From: DAOUJI01 sp965219565
Lineage (GTDB): Bacteria; Chloroflexota; Dehalococcoidia; Lucifugimonadales; JAGWBF01
Length of the DNA stretch: 64,000 nucleotides
Assembly (NCBI GenBank): GCA_965219565.1
Contig: OZ244780.1
Location: forward strand, 1-64,000
Reading direction: 5' to 3'
Shown: one piece after another, positions 1 to 8,640 of the stretch
How positions within the stretch are numbered: position 1 is the stretch's first letter
Layout of the letters: each line of letters opens with the position of its first letter
Program-made: the position numbers and the translations under genes
The notes under the pieces: model-generated
What the model was told of the DNA's origin: nothing
Database searches by the model: none
What the model saw: the letters and a program-made list of their open reading frames with translations, nothing else

Positions 1-1372
1 GGGCCAACATGTCCCCAATTCGCTGGGGCGCTCCCGCAGCCTCTTCCTCTGTATCCCAGCGCAGGTCGCCACCCTGATCTGCGAGGGATATGAGCTCATT
101 CCTGGTGTCGCCCTCGACTTGGACGGGGCCTAGAAGGTCCAGACACGCGTCCACCAGTCCCGCGGGCGACAATGTTCCCTGTTCCTTGATCCTATTGACG
201 ATGGACACCACTCCGGGCATCTGGATATTGGACAAGCGATCGGCTGAGAAGTTGATTCGCCGCACCAGCGAGCCGCTGTCTATCCACTCCGCTCCGGTGT
301 GCCATCCCTCGACGCTGGGCGGGTCCAGTATTTCCTGGCCCATGTATCCGGGCTCGTTGCCCAAGGGCAGGATCCCCGGCCTTGGGAAGGCCCAGTCACC
401 CACCATTCGGGTTACTCCCGCCACCACTTCCGCCGGGCTCTTGACCTTTTGGAAGGTCGCCTCTTTGAAGAAGTCGGAGTTGAGGAGCGCCCGCATAGTC
501 TCGCTCATATTGAACCCTGAGTTTACGAAGGCGTCCCCGATTATGTTCATGGCCACCGAGTCCCTGGGTGGGACGTCCAGCCATGCGGGGACTTGGACTT
601 CATCCGCTACGAAGAAGTTGTACAGGTGCCTGCCGATGAAGCGGGCCGTGGCCGGCTGACGGACGATGATGTCAATGATGTCTTCGCCGTTGAACCTGCC
701 CCTGTGGCCCAGGAACTCCTTCTCGCCGTCGTCGTGGTCCTCGGGGTCATACAGGAAGCTCCACAGGAACCGCCCATTGGGTGACCTCGGAAGCTTTGCG
801 GCTATGGTCCAGCCCGTGAACGCCCGGGAACACTCGAAAACATCCTTCTCTGTGTAGTTCCCCTGGCCCATGGAGAAGAGCTCCAGGAGCTCACGCCCCC
901 AGTTCTCATTGGGCTGGTCCTTGTGGTTGTAGTTGTTGTCAAGCCAGAAGATCATGGCAGGGTCTTTGGAAAGCTCTACGAGGAGGTCTCGATAGCTCCC
1001 AAGCCCGTTGTCCCTCAACATCTGGAACTGGCGCACCAACTCCGTCGGGTTGTCTATCTTGGAGTTGCCCGTCGCGAAGATGTGGTGCCAGAACAGCGCC
1101 ATCTTCTCTTCCAACTGGCGCTGGCTGTTCACCAAGTGATACATGACGTGGGAACGCCCTTCCGGCGGAGGAGCTATACCGTGAAGCGATGGATAGTACC
1201 GGTATAGCGTGTCAGTGTCTACTTTCGGTATACCGTAGGCGTCCGGGTCCACCAATTCGTCTACGACCTGCTCGTAACCCTTCTCAACAAGCTGTTCGAG
1301 CTGATCCCTCGTGGCCCCGAAACCGGCACGTCTCATAAGATGCGCCATTAACGCTATATCTGCATTCGACAT
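1..1372 (-). CDS. DUF1800 family protein (3' part outside window)
   Basis: The frame runs from an ATG at 1372 to the window edge without a stop (457 codons), so the C-terminus is missing. It begins MSNADIALMAHLMRRAGFG, and a strong Shine-Dalgarno (AGGAGG) sits about 9 nt upstream. The typical DUF1800 blocks are visible: the N-terminal RRAGFGAT helix, FWHHIFATG near residue 95, NENWGRELLELFSMG near 155-170, an FTGW segment, and PPSVEGWHTG later. DUF1800 proteins have no settled biochemical role. They are commonly paired with a DUF1501 gene just downstream, which here would lie outside the window. A good promoter sits about 75 nt upstream of the start. Confidence 0.88.
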   Translation of the reverse strand, partial: MSNADIALMAHLMRRAGFGATRDQLEQLVEKGYEQVVDELVDPDAYGIPKVDTDTLYRYYPSLHGIAPPPEGRSHVMYHLVNSQRQLEEKMALFWHHIFATGNSKIDNPTELVRQFQMLRDNGLGSYRDLLVELSKDPAMIFWLDNNYNHKDQPNENWGRELLELFSMGQGNYTEKDVFECSRAFTGWTIAAKLPRSPNGRFLWSFLYDPEDHDDGEKEFLGHRGRFNGEDIIDIIVRQPATARFIGRHLYNFFVADEVQVPAWLDVPPRDSVAMNIIGDAFVNSGFNMSETMRALLNSDFFKEATFQKVKSPAEVVAGVTRMVGDWAFPRPGILPLGNEPGYMGQEILDPPSVEGWHTGAEWIDSGSLVRRINFSADRLSNIQMPGVVSIVNRIKEQGTLSPAGLVDACLDLLGPVQVEGDTRNELISLADQGGDLRWDTEEEAAGAPQRIGDMLA

Positions 1373-1447
1373 ACGGCCTAACCTCCTTTCCTCTCGGTTG
1401 TAAATTAAACAGAGTAAGCCCCATGGTGACAACCATAGGTTCCGCGA

Positions 1448-1476
1448 ATTTTATTACAGCGGGCTCCCCTTGTCAA
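1448..1476 (-). promoter_or_regulatory. Candidate sigma70-type promoter for the DUF1800 gene
   Basis: On the minus strand a perfect TTGACA (1476-1471) is followed after 17 bp by TAAAAT (1453-1448). Transcription would start near 1441, giving a leader of about 70 nt. Within that leader lies a short dyad, ATGGT-gaca-ACCAT (1423-1436), which could act as an operator or a small hairpin. This is a sequence match only. Confidence 0.6.
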
Positions 1477-1624
1477 TAAAGGGCATCTCTTGCCTCTGCA
1501 GGCTGTCCTTACTCGAATAAGCCGTGTCTTTATAAAATATCATCTTTGATTGATTATAGAAGACGTTGTTATTGTAAGTTCATCAACCGGGAATTGTCAA
1601 ATAATTTGCGGCTTAGCCCGAGCG

Positions 1625-2551
1625 TTATATTGCGTGGGCGCTGAGCCGGTCGCTGGACAGGTGGTCCACGCCCGAGGTCAAGGCTTCCACGAAGTTCTTG
1701 ACCGATCTGCTGAGGAATTTGCCTCTCAGGGAAATAAGCCCCATCTGGCTGGGGGGCATGACCCCGTTGAGCGAACGGATACCCAGCCGTTCGTGGTCTT
1801 CTTCCTGAATGGCGAAGTCGTGGGTCACGGAGACGCCCATCCCGATTTCCACGTACCTCTTCGCCATCTCCATAATGTCCATTTCCAGCGTGATGTTGTA
1901 CTGGATGCCCTGGCGCCTTAAAGCGTCCTCCAACGCCCGACGGCTACGGGAAGTCGGGCCAAGGGTTATCAAGGGCCACTTACCTATGTCCGATAAGCGC
2001 AAGTCGGGGACGTCCAGAAGTTCGTGTTTAAGGGGGGTGACCACCACGAAGTCCGACGAGAAGAGGTGGGTGAATTCCACAGGCACGTTCTTGGATTCAG
2101 GCATGTCCCCGATGGCTATGTCCAACTCTCCCGAAAGCACCATCTCCATGAGGTTGGCGTAAGAGCGGGCCACCAGCCGTATTTGGACATTAGGATAATT
2201 CTGCCTGAAGTTCTTGATGATGGGAGGCAGGTGATGCAGCACCATGTCGGGGTAGGCGCCCATTATGAAGGAACCCTTGTGTTCGGGGTAGTCCATCTGG
2301 GTCCGCAGGTTCTCTATTCCTTCTGCGATTCCTTCCACTATGGGTTTAGCCAACTCATAGAACCGGAAACCCTCGGACGTCATCTGAATAGGCCGCTTTA
2401 TTCGGTCGAAGAGGACCAGACCGTATTCGCGTTCGATTTTCTGGAGATGGGTCGTAACCGTCGGTTGGCCTATCTCCAGATACTCGGCGGCCTTTGACAC
2501 GCTGCGGAGCCGCGCAACGTGATAGAAGCTTACTAGTTCGCGTACCTCCAT
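1625..2551 (-). CDS. LysR-family transcriptional regulator
   Basis: The 308-residue product has the LysR layout. An N-terminal winged helix-turn-helix occupies residues 1-60 (FYHVARLRSVSKAAEYL...GQPTVTTHLQKIE), followed by a two-lobed periplasmic-binding-like effector domain to residue ~290. Length is normal for the family. ATG at 2551 is preferred; a TTG lies directly before it at 2554. A GGAG sits about 5 nt upstream of the start. It lies upstream of and co-directional with the DUF1800 gene (250-bp gap with its own promoter), and is divergent from the small gene at 2729. The AT-rich divergent spacer is where a LysR protein usually binds. The inducer cannot be read from the sequence. Confidence 0.93.
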   Translation of the reverse strand: MEVRELVSFYHVARLRSVSKAAEYLEIGQPTVTTHLQKIEREYGLVLFDRIKRPIQMTSEGFRFYELAKPIVEGIAEGIENLRTQMDYPEHKGSFIMGAYPDMVLHHLPPIIKNFRQNYPNVQIRLVARSYANLMEMVLSGELDIAIGDMPESKNVPVEFTHLFSSDFVVVTPLKHELLDVPDLRLSDIGKWPLITLGPTSRSRRALEDALRRQGIQYNITLEMDIMEMAKRYVEIGMGVSVTHDFAIQEEDHERLGIRSLNGVMPPSQMGLISLRGKFLSRSVKNFVEALTSGVDHLSSDRLSAHAI

Positions 2552-2627
2552 CAAACTCCGGCCCTACAGTCTCCCTTTTGCTTCTTGTCCAGCCAGATGC
2601 CCTAGGCGCCTATGGGCCTATGTTCAC

Positions 2628-2656
2628 TTTACACTACCAATGATAGCGAATACAAT
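2628..2656 (+). promoter_or_regulatory. Candidate promoter in the lysR divergent spacer
   Basis: TTTACA (2628-2633) and TACAAT (2651-2656) are separated by exactly 17 bp, each one base off consensus. They lie in an AT-rich island (about 2620-2690) in otherwise GC-rich DNA, between the divergent LysR gene and the small gene at 2729. Expected start is near 2663. A LysR-type protein could act here, but no operator was identified with confidence. Confidence 0.5.
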
Positions 2657-2728
2657 ATATCAAAAAAGATTACTTTACAATATGTCGCCAACTACTTCTC
2701 AGAGGTTCATATCCTACAAGGTTTACGA

Positions 2729-2998
2729 ATGTCGGCAGTTCTGAGTCTTCGCGTGTTGGGCGTGCCGGCCCCCTTTCTTGCCTCGGTGGTCGCACTGGTC
2801 CTGCTCACCATATTCTTTGGCGCGTGGGCGGTTTCCGCCGAATCGGCCAACAGCCGCATCTACAATCTCGCTGCATCGGCGAACGGCTCCGTCATTGGCC
2901 CTCCTTCAGAGACCTCGGCAGGACTCCCGTCAGAAAAGTCGACGACCGCCGACTCCTGGTGGGGCGGCGCTTTGCTAAAGGCCTGCCCGCTTCATTAG
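2729..2998 (+). CDS. Small hypothetical secreted or membrane protein
   Basis: This 89-residue frame starts at ATG 2729; an upstream in-frame start at 2612 lies in the AT-rich promoter island and looks wrong. Residues ~12-35 form one hydrophobic segment ending in AVSA, like a signal peptide or a single anchor. The rest is polar and rich in Ser, Ala and Gly. Codon use resembles neighbouring genes, and a candidate promoter sits upstream, but there is no strong Shine-Dalgarno and no family is recognised. It may be a real small exported protein controlled by the divergent LysR regulator, or a chance frame. Confidence 0.35.
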   Translation: MSAVLSLRVLGVPAPFLASVVALVLLTIFFGAWAVSAESANSRIYNLAASANGSVIGPPSETSAGLPSEKSTTADSWWGGALLKACPLH

Positions 2999-3186
2999 GA
3001 GAGTTGGCGTCTCACAGCTTCGTCGGCCGGCCCTGAGCAATTTTATGCCCAAAGATTCAATAATTTGTATTAGTCTATAACCCTTGACGCTTTGGCAAGC
3101 CGACAACGAAAATTAGTCAGGCGAAAAAGCCGCAGCTTCAATACCGATAGGCGTTCATTCAGACCGACGCGAGGATTGTCTGCGCT

Positions 3187-3426
3187 ATGACCTACGTAAT
3201 AACCGAACCCTGCGTCGGAGTAAAAGACGCGGCATGCGTAAACGTCTGCCCTGTCGATTGCATTCACACCGACGAGTCCCAGCCGATGTTCTACATTGAC
3301 CCCGACGAGTGCATCGACTGCGCGGCCTGTGAGCCCGTATGCCCCGTTTCAGCCATCTTCCACGAATACACCGTTCCCGCAAACTGGTACCCCTACATAG
3401 GCAAGAACGCCGCCTTCTTCACTTAG
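3187..3426 (+). CDS. fdxA: Seven-iron ferredoxin (3Fe-4S/4Fe-4S)
   Basis: A 79-residue electron carrier. The cysteines are C9, C17, C21 and C25, then C42, C45, C48 and C52. The C-x7-C-x3-CP spacing of the first group, with C25 and the second CxxCxxCxxxCP group, matches 7Fe ferredoxins of the FdxA type. There C9/C17/C21 and C52 bind the 3Fe-4S cluster and C25/C42/C45/C48 bind the 4Fe-4S cluster. No membrane segment; cytosolic. The start ATG lacks a good Shine-Dalgarno. It precedes apt by about 125 bp and may be a separate unit; the redox partner is not evident here. Confidence 0.9.
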   Translation: MTYVITEPCVGVKDAACVNVCPVDCIHTDESQPMFYIDPDECIDCAACEPVCPVSAIFHEYTVPANWYPYIGKNAAFFT

Positions 3427-3552
3427 CCGACCCATCCGGCCCGCCCTTCCACTTTGCCTTGACTCCCCAAAGCGGCTAATCTACACTTCACCCGTCAAAG
3501 CAAGTCCGATCACGGGTCGTTCTTCCCCAGAACGCGGCTGTAGAGGGCGAAA

Positions 3553-4065
3553 GTGGAGCTGAAGGACTACATCAGAGACGTCCCGGATTTTCCCACCCAG
3601 GGAATACTGTTTCGGGACATCACCCCTCTCCTGGAGAGCCCGGAGGCATTGAGGCACGTAGTGGACCGGCTGTCGGAGAGATACGGCGGGGCGGGCATCG
3701 ACTCAATAGTTGCGATAGAGTCCCGGGGCTTCTTGTTCGGGGCGCCGCTGGCCTACAGACTAGGCAAGCCCCTGGTCCTTGCCAGGAAAGAGGGCAAGCT
3801 GCCAGGCGAATCCTTCCGCTCGGAGTACTCCCTGGAATACGGAACCGCCGTCGTCGAGATGCACAAGGACGCGGTCAAAGAGGGCGACAGAGTCCTCATC
3901 ATCGACGACCTGCTGGCCACGGGAGGGACCCTTGCGGCGGCAGCCCGGTTGGTGGAAGAGGCGGGAGGCAAGGTGGACAGCATCGCCACCATTATCGAGT
4001 TGACGGCCCTCGAAGGGCGGAAGCGCATCGACGGCTACAACTTTTTCACACTGGTCAAGTACTAG
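3553..4065 (+). CDS. apt: Adenine phosphoribosyltransferase
   Basis: A cytosolic purine-salvage enzyme that makes AMP and pyrophosphate from adenine and PRPP. The 170-residue product is standard length. It shows the N-terminal YIRDVPDFPTQGILFRDITP block, the ESRGFLFG region and the PRPP-binding loop VLIIDDLLATGGT near residues 115-128. Translation starts at GTG 3553 with GAGGG upstream. It ends in TAG at 4063-4065. Annotation is straightforward. Confidence 0.96.
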   Translation: MELKDYIRDVPDFPTQGILFRDITPLLESPEALRHVVDRLSERYGGAGIDSIVAIESRGFLFGAPLAYRLGKPLVLARKEGKLPGESFRSEYSLEYGTAVVEMHKDAVKEGDRVLIIDDLLATGGTLAAAARLVEEAGGKVDSIATIIELTALEGRKRIDGYNFFTLVKY

Positions 4066-4159
4066 GCTCACTCTGCGGAATAACCCCCGAAGGGGATGCG
4101 ACGGAGGCGGGAATGGAAAGCGTAAGAATCGGGAAGTTGAAGTCATCGCTTTAAATGAC

Positions 4160-4951
4160 ATGACTCCGCCCTTGAGAGACCCTGAAGACTTTTTCCCAGA
4201 CATCCCTCTAGCCGATTGGGGGCCCCACAAGGACGACAACCTGATTGACGGAAAGATACAGCTCTACTACGCATGTTTTGCCCTGCGCACCCAGGGCAAA
4301 ATCATCATGGTGGACACGGGTATCGGCCCAGGCCCCCACCATCATCGGGGAGGACACCGGGGCGACCTACTGCACGAGATGAAGCTGAAGGGCCTGGACC
4401 CTGAGGACGTGGAGCTCGTCGTCCACACCCACCTGCACCACGACCACATCGGCTGGAACGTCAGCGGCGACGGAGGGTCGGGGTTCAGGGCAACCTTCCC
4501 CAACGCCAGGTATCTGGTCCCCCGCAACGACTGGAACTACTTCACCCAACCAGCTGTCCTAGAGGAAAACCAAGCGGTGAAGGACTGCATCCTGCCCCTG
4601 GAGGGTCTGGGAGTGATGGAGTTGGTGGACAGCAGCGTTGCCATCAACTCCCAGTTGAGCACCACACCCACCCCCGGGCACACCCCCGGCCACGTCAACG
4701 TCCTTATCGAGTCCGAAGGTCAGAAGGGCGCCATAGTCGGAGACATGATTCACCTCAAAGTGGAGGTGGACAACCCCAACTGGTGTCCGGGAGCCGACGT
4801 GGATAAGCCCACCAGCCGCGAGAGCCGCAAGTCGATGCTGACACGGTTCGCCGCGGAAAACTACATCGTGGCCGCGTGCCACTTCTGGCCCGAAGACCAT
4901 TTCGGGCGCGTCGTCATCGAGGGCGACCGGTTCCGCTGGCAGTCCCTGTAG
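4160..4951 (+). CDS. Metallo-beta-lactamase-fold hydrolase, N-terminus frameshifted
   Basis: A 263-residue open frame with the binuclear zinc motif THLHHDHIG near residue 93, then PGHTPGH near 174, GDMI near 196 and a late His (AACHFW). This is the lactonase-like MBL fold; substrate unknown. The frame used here starts at ATG 4160, which has no Shine-Dalgarno. A much better start lies at ATG 4113 (GGAGG 5 nt upstream), reading MESVRIGK. One missing base near 4137-4139 throws that frame into a stop at 4152, while the +1 frame continues EVIALNDMTPP directly into this ORF. The native gene was therefore probably 4113-4951, about 279 residues. Confidence 0.85.
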   Translation: MTPPLRDPEDFFPDIPLADWGPHKDDNLIDGKIQLYYACFALRTQGKIIMVDTGIGPGPHHHRGGHRGDLLHEMKLKGLDPEDVELVVHTHLHHDHIGWNVSGDGGSGFRATFPNARYLVPRNDWNYFTQPAVLEENQAVKDCILPLEGLGVMELVDSSVAINSQLSTTPTPGHTPGHVNVLIESEGQKGAIVGDMIHLKVEVDNPNWCPGADVDKPTSRESRKSMLTRFAAENYIVAACHFWPEDHFGRVVIEGDRFRWQSL

Positions 4952-4960
4952 CCGACTTCC

Positions 4961-6358
4961 CTATAACGGCGGGCGGCGCTTGTGCCAATCCGTGGCCTGC
5001 TCGTATGCGTATGCCGCCCTCAGCGTCGTTCCCTCTTCGAATGGGCGGCCAGCAAGTTGCAGCCCGATGGGCAACCCCTCATCGGAGAAACCGCAAGGCA
5101 TGGTCACCGCTGGATTCCCGTTCAGATTGAAAGGCCGCGTGTACTGGGTTAGCGCCGGGGTTGACGCAAGGGTCACGTCTCCGATTTGCACCTCACCGGC
5201 TCCTATCGCGTGGGCTGTTATAGGCAATGTTGGCCCCGCCAGGATGTCAAAGTCCTTGAAAATGCGGCGGGTCTCCTCAAGGAACAGCGTGCGGGCCCGC
5301 TGCGCTTCCACATAGTCGGCTCCCGATACGAAGAACCCCGCCTCCAGACGCAGCCTGACCGCGGGCGGCAACTCGGGCCCGTGGGAGGCAAGAATCTTGC
5401 GGTGGAAGGCCGCCGACTCGGCCATGAGTATGGTGGTGGAGATGGACATGGAATGGCGGTGGATTGGCCAGGAAGCCTCGCTTACGTCGGCTCCCAAATC
5501 TTCCAGCACTTTCAGGGCCGACCGTACAGCCGACTCAACTTGAGAGTCTAAGGCCTCCTCAAAAAATTCCTTCACTACGCCTATCCGCAAGCCCTTAACT
5601 CCTTCTGCCAGACCAGCCGTATAGTCCGGCGATGCGGGCCTTGCCGGATCATGCCCCGTCAGAGCGTTCATGGCGAGTGCGCAGTCTTCGACGGTGCGGG
5701 CCATGGGCCCCGGGTGGTCCAGGGACCATGACAGAGGCGTGATTCCACGGAGGGACAGCCTTCCATAGGTGGGCTTCAGCCCGACCAAGCCGCACAACGA
5801 GCTGGGGATGCGGACCGAGCCTCCGGTGTCGGTGCCCATGCTCAAAACGCATTGTCCAGACGCCGTCGCCGAACCGGAGCCGCCGCTCGAGCCCCCGGCG
5901 ATGCGCGACGGGTCCCAGGGATTGTGCATGTCACCGTAGTCTGGATTCTCACCCTGGGGACCGTAGGCCAGGGGATGGAGGTTCAGCTTGCCCAGGAGGA
6001 CAGCCCCTGCCGCCTGGAACCTAGCCGCGACGTCGGAGTCGTAATCGGGCGTGAATCCATCGTATATCCGCACACCGGAAGTGTTCTTTACGCCCTTTAC
6101 GTAGAAGAGGTCCTTCAGACCGATGGGGATGCCGTGCAGGGGGCCTCGGTAGTGGCCTGATGCGATCTCGGCGTCAGCCCGTCCCGCCGCCTCCAACGCC
6201 GCTTCAGGCATGAACGTGATGAAGGAGTTTAGGACCGGCTCCAGGGCCTCGCAGCGTTCCAGGTGGGCGTGGGTGACCTCTACGCAGGAAACCTCCCGGC
6301 CTTTAATAAGGTGGGATAGTTCGGAAGCGCTGAGGCAGCACAGGTCGTTTGAGTTCAA
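4961..6358 (-). CDS. Amidase signature family amidohydrolase (GatA-like)
   Basis: A 465-residue amidase signature enzyme that hydrolyses amide bonds through a Ser-cisSer-Lys triad. The three residues are visible: K82 in GLKDLF, the cis-Ser S157 in GGSSGGS, and nucleophile S181 in DTGGSVRIP, with the family spacing of 75 and 24 residues. GatA is the closest well-known relative, but no gatB is present and GatC-like candidates are not adjacent, so a stand-alone catabolic amidase is more likely. Its start overlaps the vsr stop by 4 nt, so it reads as the last gene of the methyltransferase-endonuclease-vsr run. It converges on the MBL gene with 9 bp between. Confidence 0.93.
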   Translation of the reverse strand: MNSNDLCCLSASELSHLIKGREVSCVEVTHAHLERCEALEPVLNSFITFMPEAALEAAGRADAEIASGHYRGPLHGIPIGLKDLFYVKGVKNTSGVRIYDGFTPDYDSDVAARFQAAGAVLLGKLNLHPLAYGPQGENPDYGDMHNPWDPSRIAGGSSGGSGSATASGQCVLSMGTDTGGSVRIPSSLCGLVGLKPTYGRLSLRGITPLSWSLDHPGPMARTVEDCALAMNALTGHDPARPASPDYTAGLAEGVKGLRIGVVKEFFEEALDSQVESAVRSALKVLEDLGADVSEASWPIHRHSMSISTTILMAESAAFHRKILASHGPELPPAVRLRLEAGFFVSGADYVEAQRARTLFLEETRRIFKDFDILAGPTLPITAHAIGAGEVQIGDVTLASTPALTQYTRPFNLNGNPAVTMPCGFSDEGLPIGLQLAGRPFEEGTTLRAAYAYEQATDWHKRRPPL

Positions 6359-6789
6359 TTCAGTCCCTCCCCGGTTTCTAAAGCCGCCCGCTTGGATTCC
6401 ATCGTATCAATCAACCGCTCGAGCTCGGAGCCCAGATCACAGTCCCAGACGACATGGACATCCCACCCCGACTGCCGCAATTCTTCCTGCCTCGCTTCAT
6501 CCCTTGCCGCGTTGCGCTCGATTTTGTTGCGCCAGTATTCCGAGTTGCGCACGGGCCACCGGAATCGGCTGCACATATGACCGTGCCAAAGGCAGCCATG
6601 GACGAAGACCACGGAACGGTATTTTTTCAGGACTATGTCGGGCCGTCCGGGCATCCCGCGTACATCGACGCGAAAACGGAACCCCCGGCTGTGCAATGCG
6701 CTGCGAACGACCAACTCCGGCCCGGTGTCTCTGGAGCGCACCAAAGACATGATGCGGCTACGTTCTTCAGGAGAAACCCGCTCCGGCAT
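6355..6789 (-). CDS. vsr: Very short patch repair endonuclease (Vsr)
   Basis: A 144-residue Vsr-type nickase that cuts beside T:G mismatches left when 5-methylcytosine deaminates. Family blocks are clear: RSRIMSLVRSRDTGPEL at the N-terminus, GMPGRPDIVLKKYRSVVFVHGCLWHGH in the catalytic core (Asp of RPDIV, HGCFWHGH-like motif), then NSEYWRNKIERNAARD and GWDVHVVWDCDL. Length is standard. It follows the restriction endonuclease by 53 bp and overlaps the amidase start by 4 nt. Its place beside a C5-methyltransferase is the expected partnership. Confidence 0.95.
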   Translation of the reverse strand: MPERVSPEERSRIMSLVRSRDTGPELVVRSALHSRGFRFRVDVRGMPGRPDIVLKKYRSVVFVHGCLWHGHMCSRFRWPVRNSEYWRNKIERNAARDEARQEELRQSGWDVHVVWDCDLGSELERLIDTMESKRAALETGEGLN

Positions 6790-6842
6790 TTACACCAGCC
6801 GTCCCACCCAAGCTGACCTAACGAGGCGCCTACATTATAGGG

Positions 6843-7577
6843 CTAGCCGTGGACCCGAATCCATTCGTCGGAGTATCCCACGGCTCTTAACACCACATTC
6901 GGTTCAACAAGAGGTACGTTTGGAGTCACGCTAAACCGCCTTGATGAGCCAGGCACGTCGCGGATCACAGTGAATTGGCTTCCGTGCGGCTGCCATGTAA
7001 ATCGATGAATGCCGGACACCTTGTCTCGCCCCTCCAAATTATTTCGCTGGTTGAATGCCCACTGGTAGTCACCGGGTACGAACCTTTGGGCTTCTTCTTC
7101 GAACAGCACGAATTCCCTGGTGGTTATGTTTCGTACTAGTACTACAATTCGCAAGTCTTCAAACTCTTCCATAGCTTCATCGACCCGCGCATTCCATATG
7201 GACAACACAGCCCTTCCAGTAGCGGACGCATCAACGTGGGGGTCGGAGATACCGAGCGAATAGTCTGGAGAATTACGTCCGGATATGAGCCTAATGCTAC
7301 GTTGCTGAAAGGGCTCGGTGGCCTTCACTGTCTTTACAGACCAAGCACAGTCGTCCCAAATCACGTCAGCAATGCCAAGGGGTCTAGAGCGATGTACCCC
7401 TTTGATAGCCTCGGCGAAGATTGTCCCGAAGTCGTCTCCGGTGATGTCTCCCAGCCCGACAGCCAGACGATGTACAACTTGCTTGCCGATCCCGACCAAG
7501 ACTGCGTCAGGAACCTCCCCTAGTGGGTAAGGTCCACTTCTACGGTTGGACTTGCCTCTGAGTCGGAGCTGGTTCAT
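6843..7577 (-). CDS. Candidate type II restriction endonuclease
   Basis: A 244-residue protein whose start lies 38 nt inside the 3' end of the C5-methyltransferase gene, with a GTGAGGGTGA Shine-Dalgarno-like stretch. No family is recognised with certainty. Residues 69-85 read GIADVIWDDCAWSVKTVKA, which resembles the D...(E/S)xK hairpin of PD-(D/E)xK nucleases, with D71 and K82 as possible active-site residues. The core then has a strand-rich region with LRIVVLVRN. Position between methyltransferase and Vsr, with translational overlap, is the strongest argument for an endonuclease. The recognition site is unknown. Confidence 0.7.
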   Translation of the reverse strand: MNQLRLRGKSNRRSGPYPLGEVPDAVLVGIGKQVVHRLAVGLGDITGDDFGTIFAEAIKGVHRSRPLGIADVIWDDCAWSVKTVKATEPFQQRSIRLISGRNSPDYSLGISDPHVDASATGRAVLSIWNARVDEAMEEFEDLRIVVLVRNITTREFVLFEEEAQRFVPGDYQWAFNQRNNLEGRDKVSGIHRFTWQPHGSQFTVIRDVPGSSRRFSVTPNVPLVEPNVVLRAVGYSDEWIRVHG

Positions 7578-8547
7578 TCACCCTCACCACCTGCTCGATT
7601 ACTGCTTGCACCATCGGAGCCGGAACGGCGTTGCCCGCCTGCTTCCGTGTTTGAGAGTCGTTGCAGACTATCTCGTACGTGTCGGGAAACCCTTGAAGCC
7701 GCAGCATCTCCCGAGGGGTCAGTCGGCGATTCCCGTCTACCAGCAAATAGTTGTAAGACGCCCCCGCCCGTAGAGCGCATGACCATAGGTGGCTGGATAT
7801 ATTGCCGGCCTTGTTCTCATGCCAAATGGCCGGGGCGGCCTCCGCCGTGTGGGCGTTATGACGCTTATTGCGGATTGTCTCGGACACGAAGTGCTTCGAG
7901 TCCGGGTTATCTTCCAGAATCTCCCACAAAGGCTTTATCGGGACGTTCTTCTCTGGCCATGGAAACTCATCGAACGGCGTTCGCGTTGCAACGATTATGG
8001 TCCGCTCACGCTTCTGGGGAAGACCGAAATCAAGCGCGTTCAGGACTCGATAGTCGGCAGAATAGCCTAGACGTTCTAGGTCCCACAGGATGCGTTTTAT
8101 GACAGTCTTTTTCTGAATGGTTGACAGTTGCTTGACGTTCTCCAGGACTATTCCCTGGGGCCGCTTGGCTTCGATGAACCGGAGCAGCTCGAAAAAAAGC
8201 GTCCCTCGTGGGTCGGCAAACCCCTGTTGCCGGCCAATGATGGAAAAGGGCTGACACGGAAACCCAGCGAACAACAGGTCAAAGTGGGGGACGGAATCCG
8301 TTTGCAGTCCGACTATGTCTCCTATAGGGCGCAGACCGAAGTTGTGTTCGTAGGCTCTACGCGCTTCCTCGTCGATGTCGCAGGCGAAAACAACCTCGAG
8401 GCCCAGGTTTTTCGCTGCGATATGGAAGCCGCCGATGCCGCAGAAGAAGTCAGCGCAGGTTATCTTGGATGAGCCGGGGTGCTCGGGAACAAAGGAAGGC
8501 GGGTTTGTGGTGGATGCTACGTCAAATCTGCTCTGCAAAGTAGTCAT
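7540..8547 (-). CDS. DNA (cytosine-5-)-methyltransferase
   Basis: A 335-residue m5C methyltransferase using S-adenosylmethionine. Ordered motifs: I FFCGIGGFH (34-42), IV GFPCQPFS with nucleophile C98, VI ENV (136-138), VIII LPQKRERT, then the target-recognition region, IX RLTPREMLRLQGFP, and X QAGNAV. All catalytic motifs are intact. About 28 extra residues precede motif I. The start codon is about 5 nt downstream of the predicted transcription start, so the mRNA may be nearly leaderless. It heads the methyltransferase-endonuclease-Vsr operon. Target sequence cannot be told from the protein. Confidence 0.95.
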   Translation of the reverse strand: MTTLQSRFDVASTTNPPSFVPEHPGSSKITCADFFCGIGGFHIAAKNLGLEVVFACDIDEEARRAYEHNFGLRPIGDIVGLQTDSVPHFDLLFAGFPCQPFSIIGRQQGFADPRGTLFFELLRFIEAKRPQGIVLENVKQLSTIQKKTVIKRILWDLERLGYSADYRVLNALDFGLPQKRERTIIVATRTPFDEFPWPEKNVPIKPLWEILEDNPDSKHFVSETIRNKRHNAHTAEAAPAIWHENKAGNISSHLWSCALRAGASYNYLLVDGNRRLTPREMLRLQGFPDTYEIVCNDSQTRKQAGNAVPAPMVQAVIEQVVRVNEPAPTQRQVQP

Positions 8548-8558
8548 GACGTTACCGT

Positions 8559-8587
8559 TTTGTACACCACCTGCGTGCTGTAGTCAA
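8559..8587 (-). promoter_or_regulatory. Candidate promoter of the restriction-modification operon
   Basis: On the minus strand TTGACT (8587-8582) and TACAAA (8564-8559) are 17 bp apart. Initiation would fall near 8552, leaving only about five nucleotides before the methyltransferase ATG at 8547. No Shine-Dalgarno precedes that ATG, consistent with leaderless translation. Such a promoter would let the methyltransferase be made first. Confidence 0.55.
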
Positions 8588-8640
8588 CGATGCACACCCC
8601 CCAATCTACCCGATTTCAGGCGGCCCGCAAGCCCCTGATG

